Shown: positions 40,074-48,043 of the stretch, piece after piece | Position numbering within the stretch: the stretch's first letter is position 1 | Layout: each line of letters opens with the position of its first letter | Assembly: GCA_910587705.1 (NCBI GenBank) | Contig: CAJUMX010000001.1 | Coordinates: 381,104-445,103, forward strand | Length of the DNA stretch: 64,000 bases | Source of the DNA: an uncultured Oscillibacter sp. | Lineage (GTDB): Bacteria > Bacillota > Clostridia > Oscillospirales > Oscillospiraceae | Direction: 5' to 3' | The notes under the pieces: generated by a model | The model's input: only the letters and a program-made list of their open reading frames with translations | The model's database searches: none | What the model was told of the DNA's origin: nothing | Translations under genes and position numbers: made by a program

Positions 40074-40444
40074 CGGACTGGATCATACCCTTTCTCTGCG
40101 GCCTGGGGGCCAGCGTTGTTTCCGCCTGGGGCGTGGGGGGCGGAACGCTGCTGCTGCTGGTGATGACCCTCTTTCTGGGGGTGGACCAGCGGACGGCCCA
40201 GGGAATCAACCTGCTGTTCTTCCTCCCCACCGCCGCCAGCGCCCTGGTCTGCCACGCCAGGAGCGGCTATCTGGACAAGCCCACACTGAAATCCGCCGTG
40301 CCCGTGGCCGTCGCGGCGGCGCTCGTCGGGGCCTGGATATCCAACGCGGTGGACGTGGAGGTCCTGCGAAAGCCCTTCGGGGGGTATCTGCTGCTCTCGG
40401 GCGTCAGCCTGGTGTGGCCCCAGAAAAAGAACCGGGAGACTTGA
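40070..40444 (+). CDS. TauE/SafE-type permease, C-terminal half
   Basis: A 124-residue membrane protein of about four helices with its own repeat signature SAWGVGGGTLLLLVMT and the motif AQGINLLFFLPTAASA. It starts at GTG 40070, overlapping the first half as GTGA. The two genes together equal a complete TSUP transporter; because each has a proper signature, this appears to be a natural split rather than a mutation, and half-length TSUP genes are known in Clostridia. A terminator follows. Confidence 0.82.
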   Translation: MTDWIIPFLCGLGASVVSAWGVGGGTLLLLVMTLFLGVDQRTAQGINLLFFLPTAASALVCHARSGYLDKPTLKSAVPVAVAAALVGAWISNAVDVEVLRKPFGGYLLLSGVSLVWPQKKNRET

Positions 40445-40450
40445 GGCTTC

Positions 40451-40481
40451 ACGCCGCGCTCTGAAAAGAGGGCGGCGTTTT
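40451..40481 (+). terminator. Intrinsic terminator after the split permease
   Basis: A 12-bp stem with one mismatch (40451-40462 with 40467-40478) and TTTTCC. Confidence 0.8.
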
Positions 40482-40510
40482 CCATCCCGTTTCGTTCCAG
40501 TGCTGAAAGA

Positions 40511-40539
40511 GGGCAGCCGCCTTTGAACGGCGGCTGCCC
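40511..40539 (-). terminator. Terminator of the NADAR-like gene
   Basis: An 11-bp perfect stem (40511-40521 with 40529-40539); on the minus strand it is followed by TCTTTC, a weak T-run. Confidence 0.6.
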
Positions 40540-40574
40540 AATAAACCGGACGCTTTCGATGGCCTCCCGACGCG

Positions 40575-41213
40575 CTAATACATCACATGCGTTTTGTGAT
40601 ATTGAATAAAATCCTCTTTTCCAAAATCCCTTAGACACCCGTACTCCTCTAATATCAATTTAATGATCGCGGCGGCCCTGGCCTGGGTATTGATGCTTTT
40701 TGCCGGGTGAAACTCGATATCCGTAAAATAATTGTAATCGGAAATCGCCTTGATTTCGTCCTGCGTACAGGAATCCTTTACCGCGGCAATGTAGAGAAAG
40801 TCATAAAACACCGTTTTGGGCAGCAGCGGAAACACCTCGTTCTGATAGTGAAACGCTCTCAGTTCTCCGGAACCGCGCAGTCTCTCATCCCGCTTGGCTT
40901 CCCTGGGCGGAACCTTGAGCAGATCGAGATACGGCCCTCCGTTTTCGAAAACCTTGGAGCTCTGAAAAACCGTTTCCAGCGCATAACCGTTCAGCTTGAG
41001 ACGAAACGCGCTCAGCTTCATTCCGAGCAGTTCCTTGCTCTTGGTGCTGATCTCCAAAGGCTTCGCGCCCGCGTCCGCTTCCATGATCGCATGATGCAGG
41101 CTTTCGATGGATTTTTGCTTTTGCGATACCGCAAAGCCGGGAAACCACTCAAATGTGTAGCTTCCGGACACAACGCTCCCTTGGTGAATAAAAAACGCCG
41201 GTCGTTCCGCCAT
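40575..41213 (-). CDS. Orphan NADAR-like protein (resembles DarT1-associated antitoxin)
   Basis: A 212-residue soluble protein. The patterns FEWFPGFAVSQKQKSIESLH near residue 21, LEISTKSKELLGMKLSAF at about 53, then VFQSSKVFENGGPYLDLL and PKTVFYDFLYIAAV are, as I recall, those of the NADAR-type proteins found with DarT1 toxins, where they remove ADP-ribose from guanine in DNA. No DarT1-like gene is next to it. The coding sequence is clearly more AT-rich than its surroundings and uses different codons, which suggests acquisition from elsewhere. Start ATG follows AGGAGGA. The assignment is by pattern memory only. Confidence 0.6.
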   Translation of the reverse strand: MAERPAFFIHQGSVVSGSYTFEWFPGFAVSQKQKSIESLHHAIMEADAGAKPLEISTKSKELLGMKLSAFRLKLNGYALETVFQSSKVFENGGPYLDLLKVPPREAKRDERLRGSGELRAFHYQNEVFPLLPKTVFYDFLYIAAVKDSCTQDEIKAISDYNYFTDIEFHPAKSINTQARAAAIIKLILEEYGCLRDFGKEDFIQYHKTHVMY

Positions 41214-41357
41214 CTCAGTCCTCCTGTTATCCGTTTATCCGTGCAGTCTACGCTTCTTTACCGGGCTCATTATAACACACGGCTCCTGTCATCGCAATCT
41301 GCTTTTGCGAAAGCCGCCCTTCCCCCTCCGGCAAAGCACGAAGGCTTTCCCGCCCCT

Positions 41358-41386
41358 CTGGACAGCCGCCGGGGGACCTGCTATAA
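41358..41386 (+). promoter_or_regulatory. Promoter of the HAD gene
   Basis: TGGACA (41358-41363), 17 bases, TATAAT (41381-41386). Confidence 0.75.
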
Positions 41387-41420
41387 TAGGAAAACCATCG
41401 AACGTTTGGAGGGAACGTGT

Positions 41421-42041
41421 GTGAGCAGCAAGACTTTTATCTGGGACCTGGATGGAACCCTGCTGGATTCCTACGGCGTCATTGTCTCCAGCCTCCTCCG
41501 GACATTGGAGGAGCTGAACGTCCCCATGGAGGAGGAGGAAATCCGCCGCCGGGCCACGGCGGGGTCTGTCAGCGACGTGGTGAATTACGCGGCGGCGGCC
41601 ACCGGGCGGACCTTTTCCGACATCAAGGCCCGCTACTCCGAAATCAGCGGCGGACGGTATCTGGAAATTACGACGACCCCCCACGCCCGGGAGGCCCTGG
41701 AGGAAACCGCCGCCCTGGGGGCGGTCCACTTCGTCTACACCCACCGGGGCAGCACCACCGCTCCGGTGCTGGAGCACCTGGGGCTGGATTGCTTTTTTAA
41801 AGAAGTGGTCTCCAGCCTGAACGGCTTCCCCCGGAAGCCCGCCCCCGACGCCCTGCTCTACCTGCTGGAAAAGCACCGCCTGGAGCGGGAGCGGGTCTAT
41901 TACGTGGGGGACCGGACCCTGGACGTGGACTGCGCCAAAAGCGCCGGGGTCCGCAGCGTTCTCTATTCCCCCTCCGGGGCCGGGACGGCGGACTATGTGA
42001 TCCGGGACCTGCTGGACATCCGGAAGCTGGCGGCGGAGTGA
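41421..42041 (+). CDS. HAD-superfamily phosphatase, phosphoglycolate-phosphatase-like
   Basis: A 206-residue hydrolase. Motif I WDLDGTLLDSY carries the nucleophile Asp9 and acid Asp11, the alpha-helical cap follows, motif II is VYTHRGS, motif III RKPAPDALLYLL and motif IV YYVGDRTLDVDCA. This is the YrfG/Gph type acting on small phospho-metabolites; the substrate is unknown. The start is GTG at 41421, eight bases after GGAGGG; the longer frame from 40707 would overlap the NADAR-like gene and is an artefact. A gene for an NTF2-like protein starts 59 bases after it. Confidence 0.88.
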   Translation: MSSKTFIWDLDGTLLDSYGVIVSSLLRTLEELNVPMEEEEIRRRATAGSVSDVVNYAAAATGRTFSDIKARYSEISGGRYLEITTTPHAREALEETAALGAVHFVYTHRGSTTAPVLEHLGLDCFFKEVVSSLNGFPRKPAPDALLYLLEKHRLERERVYYVGDRTLDVDCAKSAGVRSVLYSPSGAGTADYVIRDLLDIRKLAAE

Positions 42042-42100
42042 ACACGCGGGCCTCTCAGGGATGGCCGTGCCGAAATTGACTGCGTAAGGGAGGAACCGCC

Positions 42101-42520
42101 ATGGAACAGCGAGAGCGCGCCGTCCGCCTCTGGTTTGACATGTGGCTGAAAAAAGAGGACCTGGGCATTCTGGACCTCTTCACACCGGACGCCGTTTACA
42201 TTGAGAGCTGGGGCCCAGAGTACCACGGCGCCCAAAACATTCGGCACTGGTTCCAGGAGTGGAACACCCGGGGGACCGTTCTTCAGTGGGACATTCTCCA
42301 ATTTTTCCACAAGAGGGACCAGACTGTCGTCCAGTGGCATTTCCACAACCGGATGAACGACGGCCGGACGGAGCCCTTTGACGGGCTCTCCCTCATCCGC
42401 TGGAACCCGGAGGGCCGCATCCGCTTCTTGCAGGAGTTTGGCTGCAACGAGTCCCGCTATGATCCTTACCGGGAGGGGCCAACGCCCAAATTCCGGGAAG
42501 GCCCCGCCGCCTGGTTCTAG
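42101..42520 (+). CDS. NTF2-like / SnoaL-type protein
   Basis: A 139-residue protein of the nuclear transport factor 2-like fold: an N-terminal helix pair (ERAVRLWFDMWLKKEDLGILDLFTPDAVYIESWG), then a curved sheet with WDILQFFHKRDQTVVQWHFHNRMN and DGLSLIRWNPEGRIRFLQEFG. Such proteins serve as enzymes or small-molecule binders; the function here cannot be predicted. Start ATG follows GGGAGG. It probably forms one transcript with the HAD gene. Confidence 0.85.
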   Translation: MEQRERAVRLWFDMWLKKEDLGILDLFTPDAVYIESWGPEYHGAQNIRHWFQEWNTRGTVLQWDILQFFHKRDQTVVQWHFHNRMNDGRTEPFDGLSLIRWNPEGRIRFLQEFGCNESRYDPYREGPTPKFREGPAAWF

Positions 42521-42537
42521 ATCGTGTTTCAAAACAT

Positions 42538-42578
42538 ACCGAACGCCGCCCGGGTTCTCCGCCCGGGCGGCGTTCGGT
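42538..42578 (+). terminator. GC-rich hairpin between converging genes
   Basis: A 17-bp perfect stem (42538-42554 with 42562-42578) without a T-run; probably a transcript end shared with mgtE. Confidence 0.6.
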
Positions 42579-42600
42579 CGTGCTGGGGGTAAACCGACGC

Positions 42601-43983
42601 TTACAGCCCCAGAATCGCCGAGGCAAAGCGGAAGTAGATCAGAAGGGACAGCGCGTCCACGATGGTGGTGATAAAGGGAGAGGCCATCACCGCCGGGTCA
42701 AAGCCGACGCGCTTGGCAAGCAAAGGCAAAGAGCACCCCACCAGCTTGGCGCACAGCACCGTCCCCACCAGGGTGGCGCAGACCACCAGGGCCACCTGGG
42801 GCGTCACCGTGGGGTTTTGCAGCAGCCAGCGATCAACCAGCATCATTTTCACGAAGTTGGCCGCCGCCAGGCAGAGGCCGCAACAGACGGAAACCCAGAA
42901 CTCCTTCCACAGCACCTGGAACAGATCGCTGAACCGGACCTCCCCCAGGGACAGCGCCCGGATCACGGCGGTGGAGGCCTGGGTGCCGCTGTTGCCGCCG
43001 GTGCCGGAGAGCATAGGGATGAAGGAGGTCAAAATGGCGCAGGCCATCAGGGACTTTTCAAAATGGGTCAGGATGATGCCCGTAAAGGTGGCGGAGAGCA
43101 TCAGCAGCATCAGCCAGGGAGTCCGGGCCTTCCAGGTCTCGAAGATTCCGGTTTTCAAATAGGGCTTGTCGCCGGGGAGCATGGCGGCCATCTTTTCGAT
43201 GTCCTCCGTGACCTCCTCTTGGAGGACGTCGATGGCGTCGTCCACCGTGACGATGCCCACCAACCGCTCCTCCTTGTCCACCACCGGCAGGGCCAAAAAG
43301 TCGTACTTCCCCAGGGCCCGGGCCACGGCCTCCTGGTCGTCCAGGGTCTGGACGGCGATGAGGTTCCGCTCCATGATGTCGCCGATGACGTTGTCCTCCT
43401 CCGCCAGGAGCAGCGTGCGGATGGTCAAAAGGCCGATCAAATGCCGCCGGTCGTCAATGACGTAGCAGATGTTGATGGTCTCTTTATCCGGCCCCGTCCG
43501 GCGGATGCGCTTCAAGGCGTCCTCCACCGTCATGTTGGCCTTCAAATCCACAAACTCCGTGGTCATGATGCTTCCGGCGGAGTCCTCCGGGTATTTCAAG
43601 ACCTCGTTGATGCTCTTGCGCATCTCCGGGTCACAGTGGCGCAGGATGCGCTTCACCACTCCGGCGGGCATCTCCTCCACGATATCCGCCGCGTCGTCCA
43701 GGTAGAGCTCGTCCAGAACTTCTTTCAGCTCCGTGTTGGAGAAGCTGTGAATCAAAAGCTCCTGATCGTCGCTGTCCAGCTCTACGAAAACCTCCGCCGC
43801 CAGCTCCTTGGGCAGCAGGCGGAACACCACCGGCACCTTCTCGTCCAAATCCTGGCAGAGGGAGGCGATGTCCGCCGCCTCCATGGGCAGCAGCAGGTCC
43901 CGGAGCTCCGCATAGCGTTTTCGGCCGAACAACTCCTCGATTTTTTCCAGCAGCTCCGTTCGCTCGTTTTGCAGTTCAAACAT
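42601..43983 (-). CDS. mgtE: Magnesium transporter MgtE
   Basis: A 460-residue Mg2+ channel. An N-terminal helical domain (about 1-125, with LLPKELAAEVFVELD and EEMPAGVVKRIL), two CBS domains (about 135-260) that sense cytoplasmic Mg2+, a connecting helix, and five membrane helices with the pore region SGTGGNSGTQASTAVIRAL. Length and order are as in the characterised family. Start at 43983 follows AGGAGGT; the frame continues upstream but would enter the riboswitch region. An M-box Mg2+ riboswitch in the leader confirms the assignment. Confidence 0.97.
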   Translation of the reverse strand: MFELQNERTELLEKIEELFGRKRYAELRDLLLPMEAADIASLCQDLDEKVPVVFRLLPKELAAEVFVELDSDDQELLIHSFSNTELKEVLDELYLDDAADIVEEMPAGVVKRILRHCDPEMRKSINEVLKYPEDSAGSIMTTEFVDLKANMTVEDALKRIRRTGPDKETINICYVIDDRRHLIGLLTIRTLLLAEEDNVIGDIMERNLIAVQTLDDQEAVARALGKYDFLALPVVDKEERLVGIVTVDDAIDVLQEEVTEDIEKMAAMLPGDKPYLKTGIFETWKARTPWLMLLMLSATFTGIILTHFEKSLMACAILTSFIPMLSGTGGNSGTQASTAVIRALSLGEVRFSDLFQVLWKEFWVSVCCGLCLAAANFVKMMLVDRWLLQNPTVTPQVALVVCATLVGTVLCAKLVGCSLPLLAKRVGFDPAVMASPFITTIVDALSLLIYFRFASAILGL

Positions 43984-44011
43984 GCCGGGACCTCCTCTCC
44001 TCACAGCTGAT

Positions 44012-44058
44012 AAAAAGCGCGAAAATCTCCAATCGTCCCGGTCCGGCACGACTGGAGA
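44012..44058 (-). terminator. Expression platform of the M-box riboswitch
   Basis: On the minus strand a stem 44044-44058 with 44026-44040 (one wobble) is followed by TTTTCGCGCTTTTT, a classic intrinsic terminator between the riboswitch and mgtE. Confidence 0.88.
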
Positions 44059-44094
44059 ATCTCCCTCTCTGACAGGCGGACGCGCCGCCCCTAC

Positions 44095-44258
44095 CGTTTG
44101 AGCTTTAGCCTCACAAGGCGGTGAAATCGCGTTAGATGATACCTTCCCGTTCGATATCGCCTGTTCAAACCAACTGGTGATGTCTCCATCACTTCGCGGC
44201 AGCGACCCATATCCTTGTGGCAGCCTTACCTACCGGACCTTATGCAGTTTTTCCATGT
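44095..44258 (-). ncRNA. M-box (ykoK) Mg2+ riboswitch
   Basis: Read on the minus strand the leader begins with GGTAGGTAAGGCTGCC, continues with GGTCGCTGCCGCGAAG, GGAGACATCACCAG, and ends with GTGAGGCTAAAGCTC. These match the order of conserved M-box segments, GTTAGGTGAGGCT..., CGCTGCTGCC and ...GCTAAAGCTC of the Bacillus mgtE leader. Binding of Mg2+ is known to cause premature termination. Confidence 0.9.
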
Positions 44259-44264
44259 AAATCT

Positions 44265-44293
44265 ATATTATGCCTATTTCCCGCCCCTGTCAA
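44265..44293 (-). promoter_or_regulatory. Promoter of mgtE
   Basis: Minus strand TTGACA (44288-44293), 17 bases, TAATAT (44265-44270), directly before the M-box. Confidence 0.75.
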
Positions 44294-44321
44294 GGGCGGG
44301 ACCCAAAAGCCCGGATTTTCC

Positions 44322-44350
44322 TCGACCTTTTCGGAAATCTGTGGTATACT
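44322..44350 (+). promoter_or_regulatory. Promoter of the GH13 gene
   Basis: TCGACC (44322-44327), 17 bases, TATACT (44345-44350). Confidence 0.6.
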
Positions 44351-44428
44351 ACCAACTTGTACGATATCTCTGTGTTCATCACCGTAAAATACAGCGATCC
44401 GCCTCCGCCAAGAAAGGACGGTTCAACT

Positions 44429-45742
44429 ATGTGGGCTGAAAAAAGCGTATTCTATCAAATCTATCCCCTGGGCTTCTGCGGCGCGCCCAAGGAAAACGAC
44501 GGCGTAACCGTAAGCCGCATCGGCAAAATCGGGGACTGGGCCCCCCATATCCAAAAGCTGGGGGCCGACGCCCTCTACCTCTCCCCCATTTTCGACAGCG
44601 ACCGCCATGGCTACGACACCCGGGACTACCGGAAGGTGGACTGCCGTCTGGGAACCAACGAGGACTTTGCCCAGGTGGTGGAGGTCCTCCACGCCCACGG
44701 CATCCGGGTGGTGCTGGACGGCGTGTTCAACCACGTGGGCCGGGGCTTCTGGGCCTTCCGGGACGTACAGGAGAAGAAATGGGACTCTCCCTACAAGGAC
44801 TGGTTCCATATCAACTTCGACGGCAATTCCAACTACAACGACGGCTTCTGGTACGAGGGCTGGGAGGGCCATTTCGAGCTGGTGAAGCTGAACCTCCGCA
44901 ACCCCGCCGTGGTAGACTACCTGCTGGAGTGCGTGCAGTTCTGGGCGGAGGAATTCGGCATCGACGGCCTCCGGCTGGATGTGGCCTACTGCCTGGAAAT
45001 CGACTTCCTCCGCCGCCTCAGGAGCTTTTGCGACGGCCTCAAGCCGGAGTTTTTCCTGGTGGGCGAAACCCTCCACGGGGACTACAACCGCTGGGTGGGA
45101 GACGGCCTCCTCCACTCCTGCACCAACTACGAGTGCTACAAGGGCCTCTATTCCAGCCTGAACTCCATGAACCTCTTTGAAATCGCCCACAGCCTCAAGC
45201 GCCAGTTCGGCCCGGAGCAGTGGACCCTCTACAAGGGCAAGCACCTCCTCTGCTTCGCCGACAACCACGACGTGACCCGGGCCGCCAGCATCCTGACGAA
45301 TCCGAACCACCTGCCTTTGATCTACGGCCTGGCCTTCGGCATGCCCGGCATCCCCTGCCTGTACTACGGCAGCGAATGGGGGGCTAAGGGCGAGAAGTCC
45401 CAGGGGGACGACGCCCTCCGCCCCGCCTTTGACGCGCCGGAGTGGAACGCTCTGACGGACCAGATCGCCGCCATGGCCAAGGCCCACCGGGAAAGCGAGG
45501 CCCTATGCTATGGGGACTTCAAGGACATCATCCTCACCAACCACCAGACCATCTTCCAGCGCCGGACGGACAACGAGCGGGTGCTGGTGGCCATCAACGC
45601 CTCGGATGCACCCTACACCGCCCACTTCGACGCAGGCTGCGGCCAGGCGGTGGACCTGATTACCGGGAAGCTCCACGACTTCGGCGGCGGCAGCGAGCTG
45701 CCCCCCTACAGCGTGGCCTTCTGGAAGTGCGAGAGAGCGTAA
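44429..45742 (+). CDS. Intracellular GH13 alpha-amylase family enzyme
   Basis: A 437-residue glycoside hydrolase or transferase acting on alpha-glucans. The four GH13 regions are present: DGVFNH (97-102), GLRLDVAY with nucleophile Asp184, VGETLHG with acid Glu213, and ADNHDV with Asp281. There is no signal peptide, so it works in the cytoplasm, for instance on maltodextrins or stored glycogen. Length is short for an amylase; a C-terminal beta domain is present. Start at 44429 follows AAAGGA; the frame upstream to 44270 lacks a proper start. Exact specificity cannot be told. Confidence 0.92.
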   Translation: MWAEKSVFYQIYPLGFCGAPKENDGVTVSRIGKIGDWAPHIQKLGADALYLSPIFDSDRHGYDTRDYRKVDCRLGTNEDFAQVVEVLHAHGIRVVLDGVFNHVGRGFWAFRDVQEKKWDSPYKDWFHINFDGNSNYNDGFWYEGWEGHFELVKLNLRNPAVVDYLLECVQFWAEEFGIDGLRLDVAYCLEIDFLRRLRSFCDGLKPEFFLVGETLHGDYNRWVGDGLLHSCTNYECYKGLYSSLNSMNLFEIAHSLKRQFGPEQWTLYKGKHLLCFADNHDVTRAASILTNPNHLPLIYGLAFGMPGIPCLYYGSEWGAKGEKSQGDDALRPAFDAPEWNALTDQIAAMAKAHRESEALCYGDFKDIILTNHQTIFQRRTDNERVLVAINASDAPYTAHFDAGCGQAVDLITGKLHDFGGGSELPPYSVAFWKCERA

Positions 45743-45756
45743 ATACTTTATAAAAG

Positions 45757-45796
45757 CAAAACCGCCGCCGGTTCCTGAACCAGCGGCGGTTTTTTA
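45757..45796. terminator. Bidirectional intrinsic terminator
   Basis: AAACCGCCGC (45758-45767) pairs with the strand ending at 45792 across a loop, followed by TTTTTT; it also ends the Crp/Fnr gene coming from the other side. Confidence 0.9.
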
Positions 45797-46489
45797 CTCT
45801 GTCCCGCTCCAAGCGCTTCTCCTCTTTCCGGCGGAGAGGAGGGTAAACTCGTTCTTCCGGAACCGGATCAGCCCCTCGGCCTCCATACGGCTCAGCTCAT
45901 GGGACAACGCGCTCCGGTTCACGCAGAGGAAGGCTGCCAGCTCCTCCCGGGAGAAGGGGATACGGAAGGTGGGGGTCCCCCGGCGCTCCGCCTGCATGGT
46001 GAGATACACCAGCACCCGGTCCCGGAGGCCCCGCTGGGCCAGGATGGCCAGCCGGTAGTGCTTGCGGAGGCTTTCGTCGGAGAGGAGGGTCAGCAGATTC
46101 CGCCAGAGAACCTCCCTTGTTCCTCCGGGCACTCTCCCCGGCTCCAGCAGCAGCGCCGCCGGAAACCGCAGGATTTGAAGCGGTCCGGCGGCCACGGCGT
46201 AATAGGGCGAGCGACGGCTCCGGGTGCAGATCAGGTCCGTCCCCAGGGTATGACCGGGCCCCAAGGCATCCATCAGGCTGTTGGTTCCGTCGGAGAAAAT
46301 CTGGGAAATCTGGACCTTTCCCCGGAGAACCACGGCAAACCAGTCCACCCGGTCCCCTGGCGCGATGAGGACCGCCTGTTTCTCATAGTCCCGGCCCCTT
46401 CCCCAGGGCAGAATCTCCCGCTCCAGGGTCTCCGGCGGCAGGTCTCGGAATAAGCGGCATGGAACCAGCGCGGACAGTGGCGTATCCAC
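45794..46489 (-). CDS. Crp/Fnr family transcriptional regulator
   Basis: A 231-residue regulator with an N-terminal cyclic nucleotide-binding type beta-barrel (about 15-125) and a C-terminal helix-turn-helix (about 165-210, FSREELAAFLCVNRSALSHELSRMEAEGLI). The cysteines do not form an N-terminal Fe-S cluster motif as in E. coli Fnr, so the signal is not obvious from sequence. The start is GTG at 46489, seven bases after GGGAGGG. It is divergent to moaA; a palindrome over its own -35 suggests autoregulation and control of the molybdenum cofactor operon. Confidence 0.88.
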   Translation of the reverse strand: MDTPLSALVPCRLFRDLPPETLEREILPWGRGRDYEKQAVLIAPGDRVDWFAVVLRGKVQISQIFSDGTNSLMDALGPGHTLGTDLICTRSRRSPYYAVAAGPLQILRFPAALLLEPGRVPGGTREVLWRNLLTLLSDESLRKHYRLAILAQRGLRDRVLVYLTMQAERRGTPTFRIPFSREELAAFLCVNRSALSHELSRMEAEGLIRFRKNEFTLLSAGKRRSAWSGTE

Positions 46490-46521
46490 CGGCCATCCCT
46501 CCCCTCGTTTCGATTGCTGAA

Positions 46522-46579
46522 ATTATAGCACAAATATGTTGTTGAAACAACTTCTTTTTGCCGCCACCTTTTTTATAAT
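46522..46579. promoter_or_regulatory. Divergent crp / moaA promoters with shared palindrome
   Basis: GTTGTT-GA-AACAAC is perfect at 46538-46551. Leftward promoter: TTGTTT (46545-46550), 17 bases, TATAAT (46522-46527). Rightward promoter: TATAAT at 46574-46579 with a poor -35 (CTTCTT at 46551-46556). With a start site near 46586 the palindrome centre (46544.5) is at about -41.5, the standard class II activator position. Confidence 0.75.
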
Positions 46580-46617
46580 AGACCTCAACACTCTGCCGGG
46601 AAGGGAGGCGCGCCGCC

Positions 46618-47556
46618 ATGCAGGACCTCTGTGCCAGAACCATCACCTATCTGCGCCTCTCTGTCACAGACCTCTGTTCCCTCCGCTGCCGGTATTGCAT
46701 GCCCGCCGGAGGCGTCCCCAAACGGGATCACGGGGACATCTGCTCTGTAGAGGAGCTGGTGGAAATTACCCAGGCCGCCGTGGACTGCGGCGTCCGCAAG
46801 GTCCGCCTCACCGGCGGGGAGCCCCTGGTCCGCCGGGGAATTTTGGATATCTGCCAGCGGATTTCCGCCATTTCGGAGGTGGAGGAGCTGTGCCTCACCA
46901 CCAACGGCGCGGTTCTTTCCCAACTGGCAAAGCCCCTCCGGGAGGCGGGGGTGGACCGGCTGAATGTCAGCCTGGATACCCTCCGTCCGGACCGCTACGC
47001 CTATATGACCCGGGGAGGCCGTCTTGAGGACGTATTTCGGGGCCTGGAGGCCGCGGCGGAGGCGAGCTTTGCTGGGACGAAGCTGAACGCGGTGCTGATG
47101 AAGGATTTCAACGAGGACGAAATTCCGGATTTTGTAGATATCGCCCGCCGCTATCCCGTGGAGGTCCGGTTCATTGAGCTCATGCCCATCGGGGAGGGAA
47201 ACCGCACCCAATTTCTTCCGGCGGAAATTGTGCGGAGCGTCTGCCCGGACCTTCGCCCCATAGAGGGCTCCGGCGTGGCCCGCCGGTACCGCTCCCCCGA
47301 CGGGCGGGGAACGGTGGGGCTCATCGAACCCATGAGCCACCGCTTCTGCGCCGCCTGTGACCGCATTCGGGTGACGGCGGACGGGAAGCTGAAGCCCTGC
47401 CTCCACTCAAGCCAGGAAATCCCCCTCCGGGGGCTCCACGGCGAGGCCCTGCGCCAAGCCATTCAAGCGGGTGTCGCCGCTAAGCCAGAGCGGCACCACA
47501 TGAACGAGACCGGCCGCAGCGAGGCGGGCCGGAACATGCACCAGATTGGAGGCTGA
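46618..47556 (+). CDS. moaA: GTP 3',8-cyclase MoaA
   Basis: A 312-residue radical SAM enzyme that starts molybdopterin synthesis from GTP. Cluster 1 Cys are C20, C24 and C27 (CSLRCRYC); the second [4Fe-4S] cluster ligands C244, C247, C261 are in FCAACDR...KPC; RLTGGEPL, NVSLDTL and the C-terminal GG, needed for activity, are all present. The start ATG follows GGGAGG. It heads the operon moaA-moaC-MOSC-molybdopterin-binding protein-modABC-mogA and is presumably activated by the divergent Crp/Fnr protein. Confidence 0.97.
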   Translation: MQDLCARTITYLRLSVTDLCSLRCRYCMPAGGVPKRDHGDICSVEELVEITQAAVDCGVRKVRLTGGEPLVRRGILDICQRISAISEVEELCLTTNGAVLSQLAKPLREAGVDRLNVSLDTLRPDRYAYMTRGGRLEDVFRGLEAAAEASFAGTKLNAVLMKDFNEDEIPDFVDIARRYPVEVRFIELMPIGEGNRTQFLPAEIVRSVCPDLRPIEGSGVARRYRSPDGRGTVGLIEPMSHRFCAACDRIRVTADGKLKPCLHSSQEIPLRGLHGEALRQAIQAGVAAKPERHHMNETGRSEAGRNMHQIGG

Positions 47557-47561
47557 CCCAG

Positions 47562-48041
47562 ATGGAAAACCAGGAATTGACCCACATCAACGAACAGGGC
47601 CGGGCCCGCATGGTGGACGTGACCCAAAAAGACATCACCTTCCGCCAGGCCCAAGCGGAGGGCCGGGTCCGCGTGAGCCCGGAGACGGCGGCCCTTATCC
47701 GCACCGGCGGCACCCCCAAGGGGGACGTGCTGGCGGTGGCCCAGGTGGCGGGTATCCTGGCCGCCAAGCGGACCCACGAGCTCATCCCCATGTGCCACCC
47801 CCTGCGGCTGACGGCGGTGGACATCGCCTTCACCCTGGAGGAGGCGGCCGTCCATATCCGCTCCAAGGTGAAGTGCAAGGGGGAGACCGGCGTGGAGATG
47901 GAGGCCCTGACGGCGGTTTCCGCCGCGGCGCTGACCATTTACGATATGTGCAAGGCCGTCCAGCGGGACATGGAAATCACCGATATTCGCCTCTGCCGGA
48001 AGAGCGGGGGCAAGACCGGCGACTATGCAAAGGAGTGGTGA
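47562..48041 (+). CDS. moaC: Cyclic pyranopterin monophosphate synthase MoaC
   Basis: A 159-residue enzyme that makes cPMP with MoaA. Diagnostic stretches are HINEQGRARMVDVTQKD, GGTPKGDVLAVAQVAGILAAKRTHELIPMCHPL and ALTAVSAAALTIYDMCKAVQRDM with the catalytic Lys region. Start 47562 follows GGAGG and is six bases after the moaA stop, so coupling is likely. The gene ends in TGA at 48039-48041, overlapping the possible GTG start of the next gene. Confidence 0.97.
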   Translation: MENQELTHINEQGRARMVDVTQKDITFRQAQAEGRVRVSPETAALIRTGGTPKGDVLAVAQVAGILAAKRTHELIPMCHPLRLTAVDIAFTLEEAAVHIRSKVKCKGETGVEMEALTAVSAAALTIYDMCKAVQRDMEITDIRLCRKSGGKTGDYAKEW

Positions 48042-48043
48042 AC

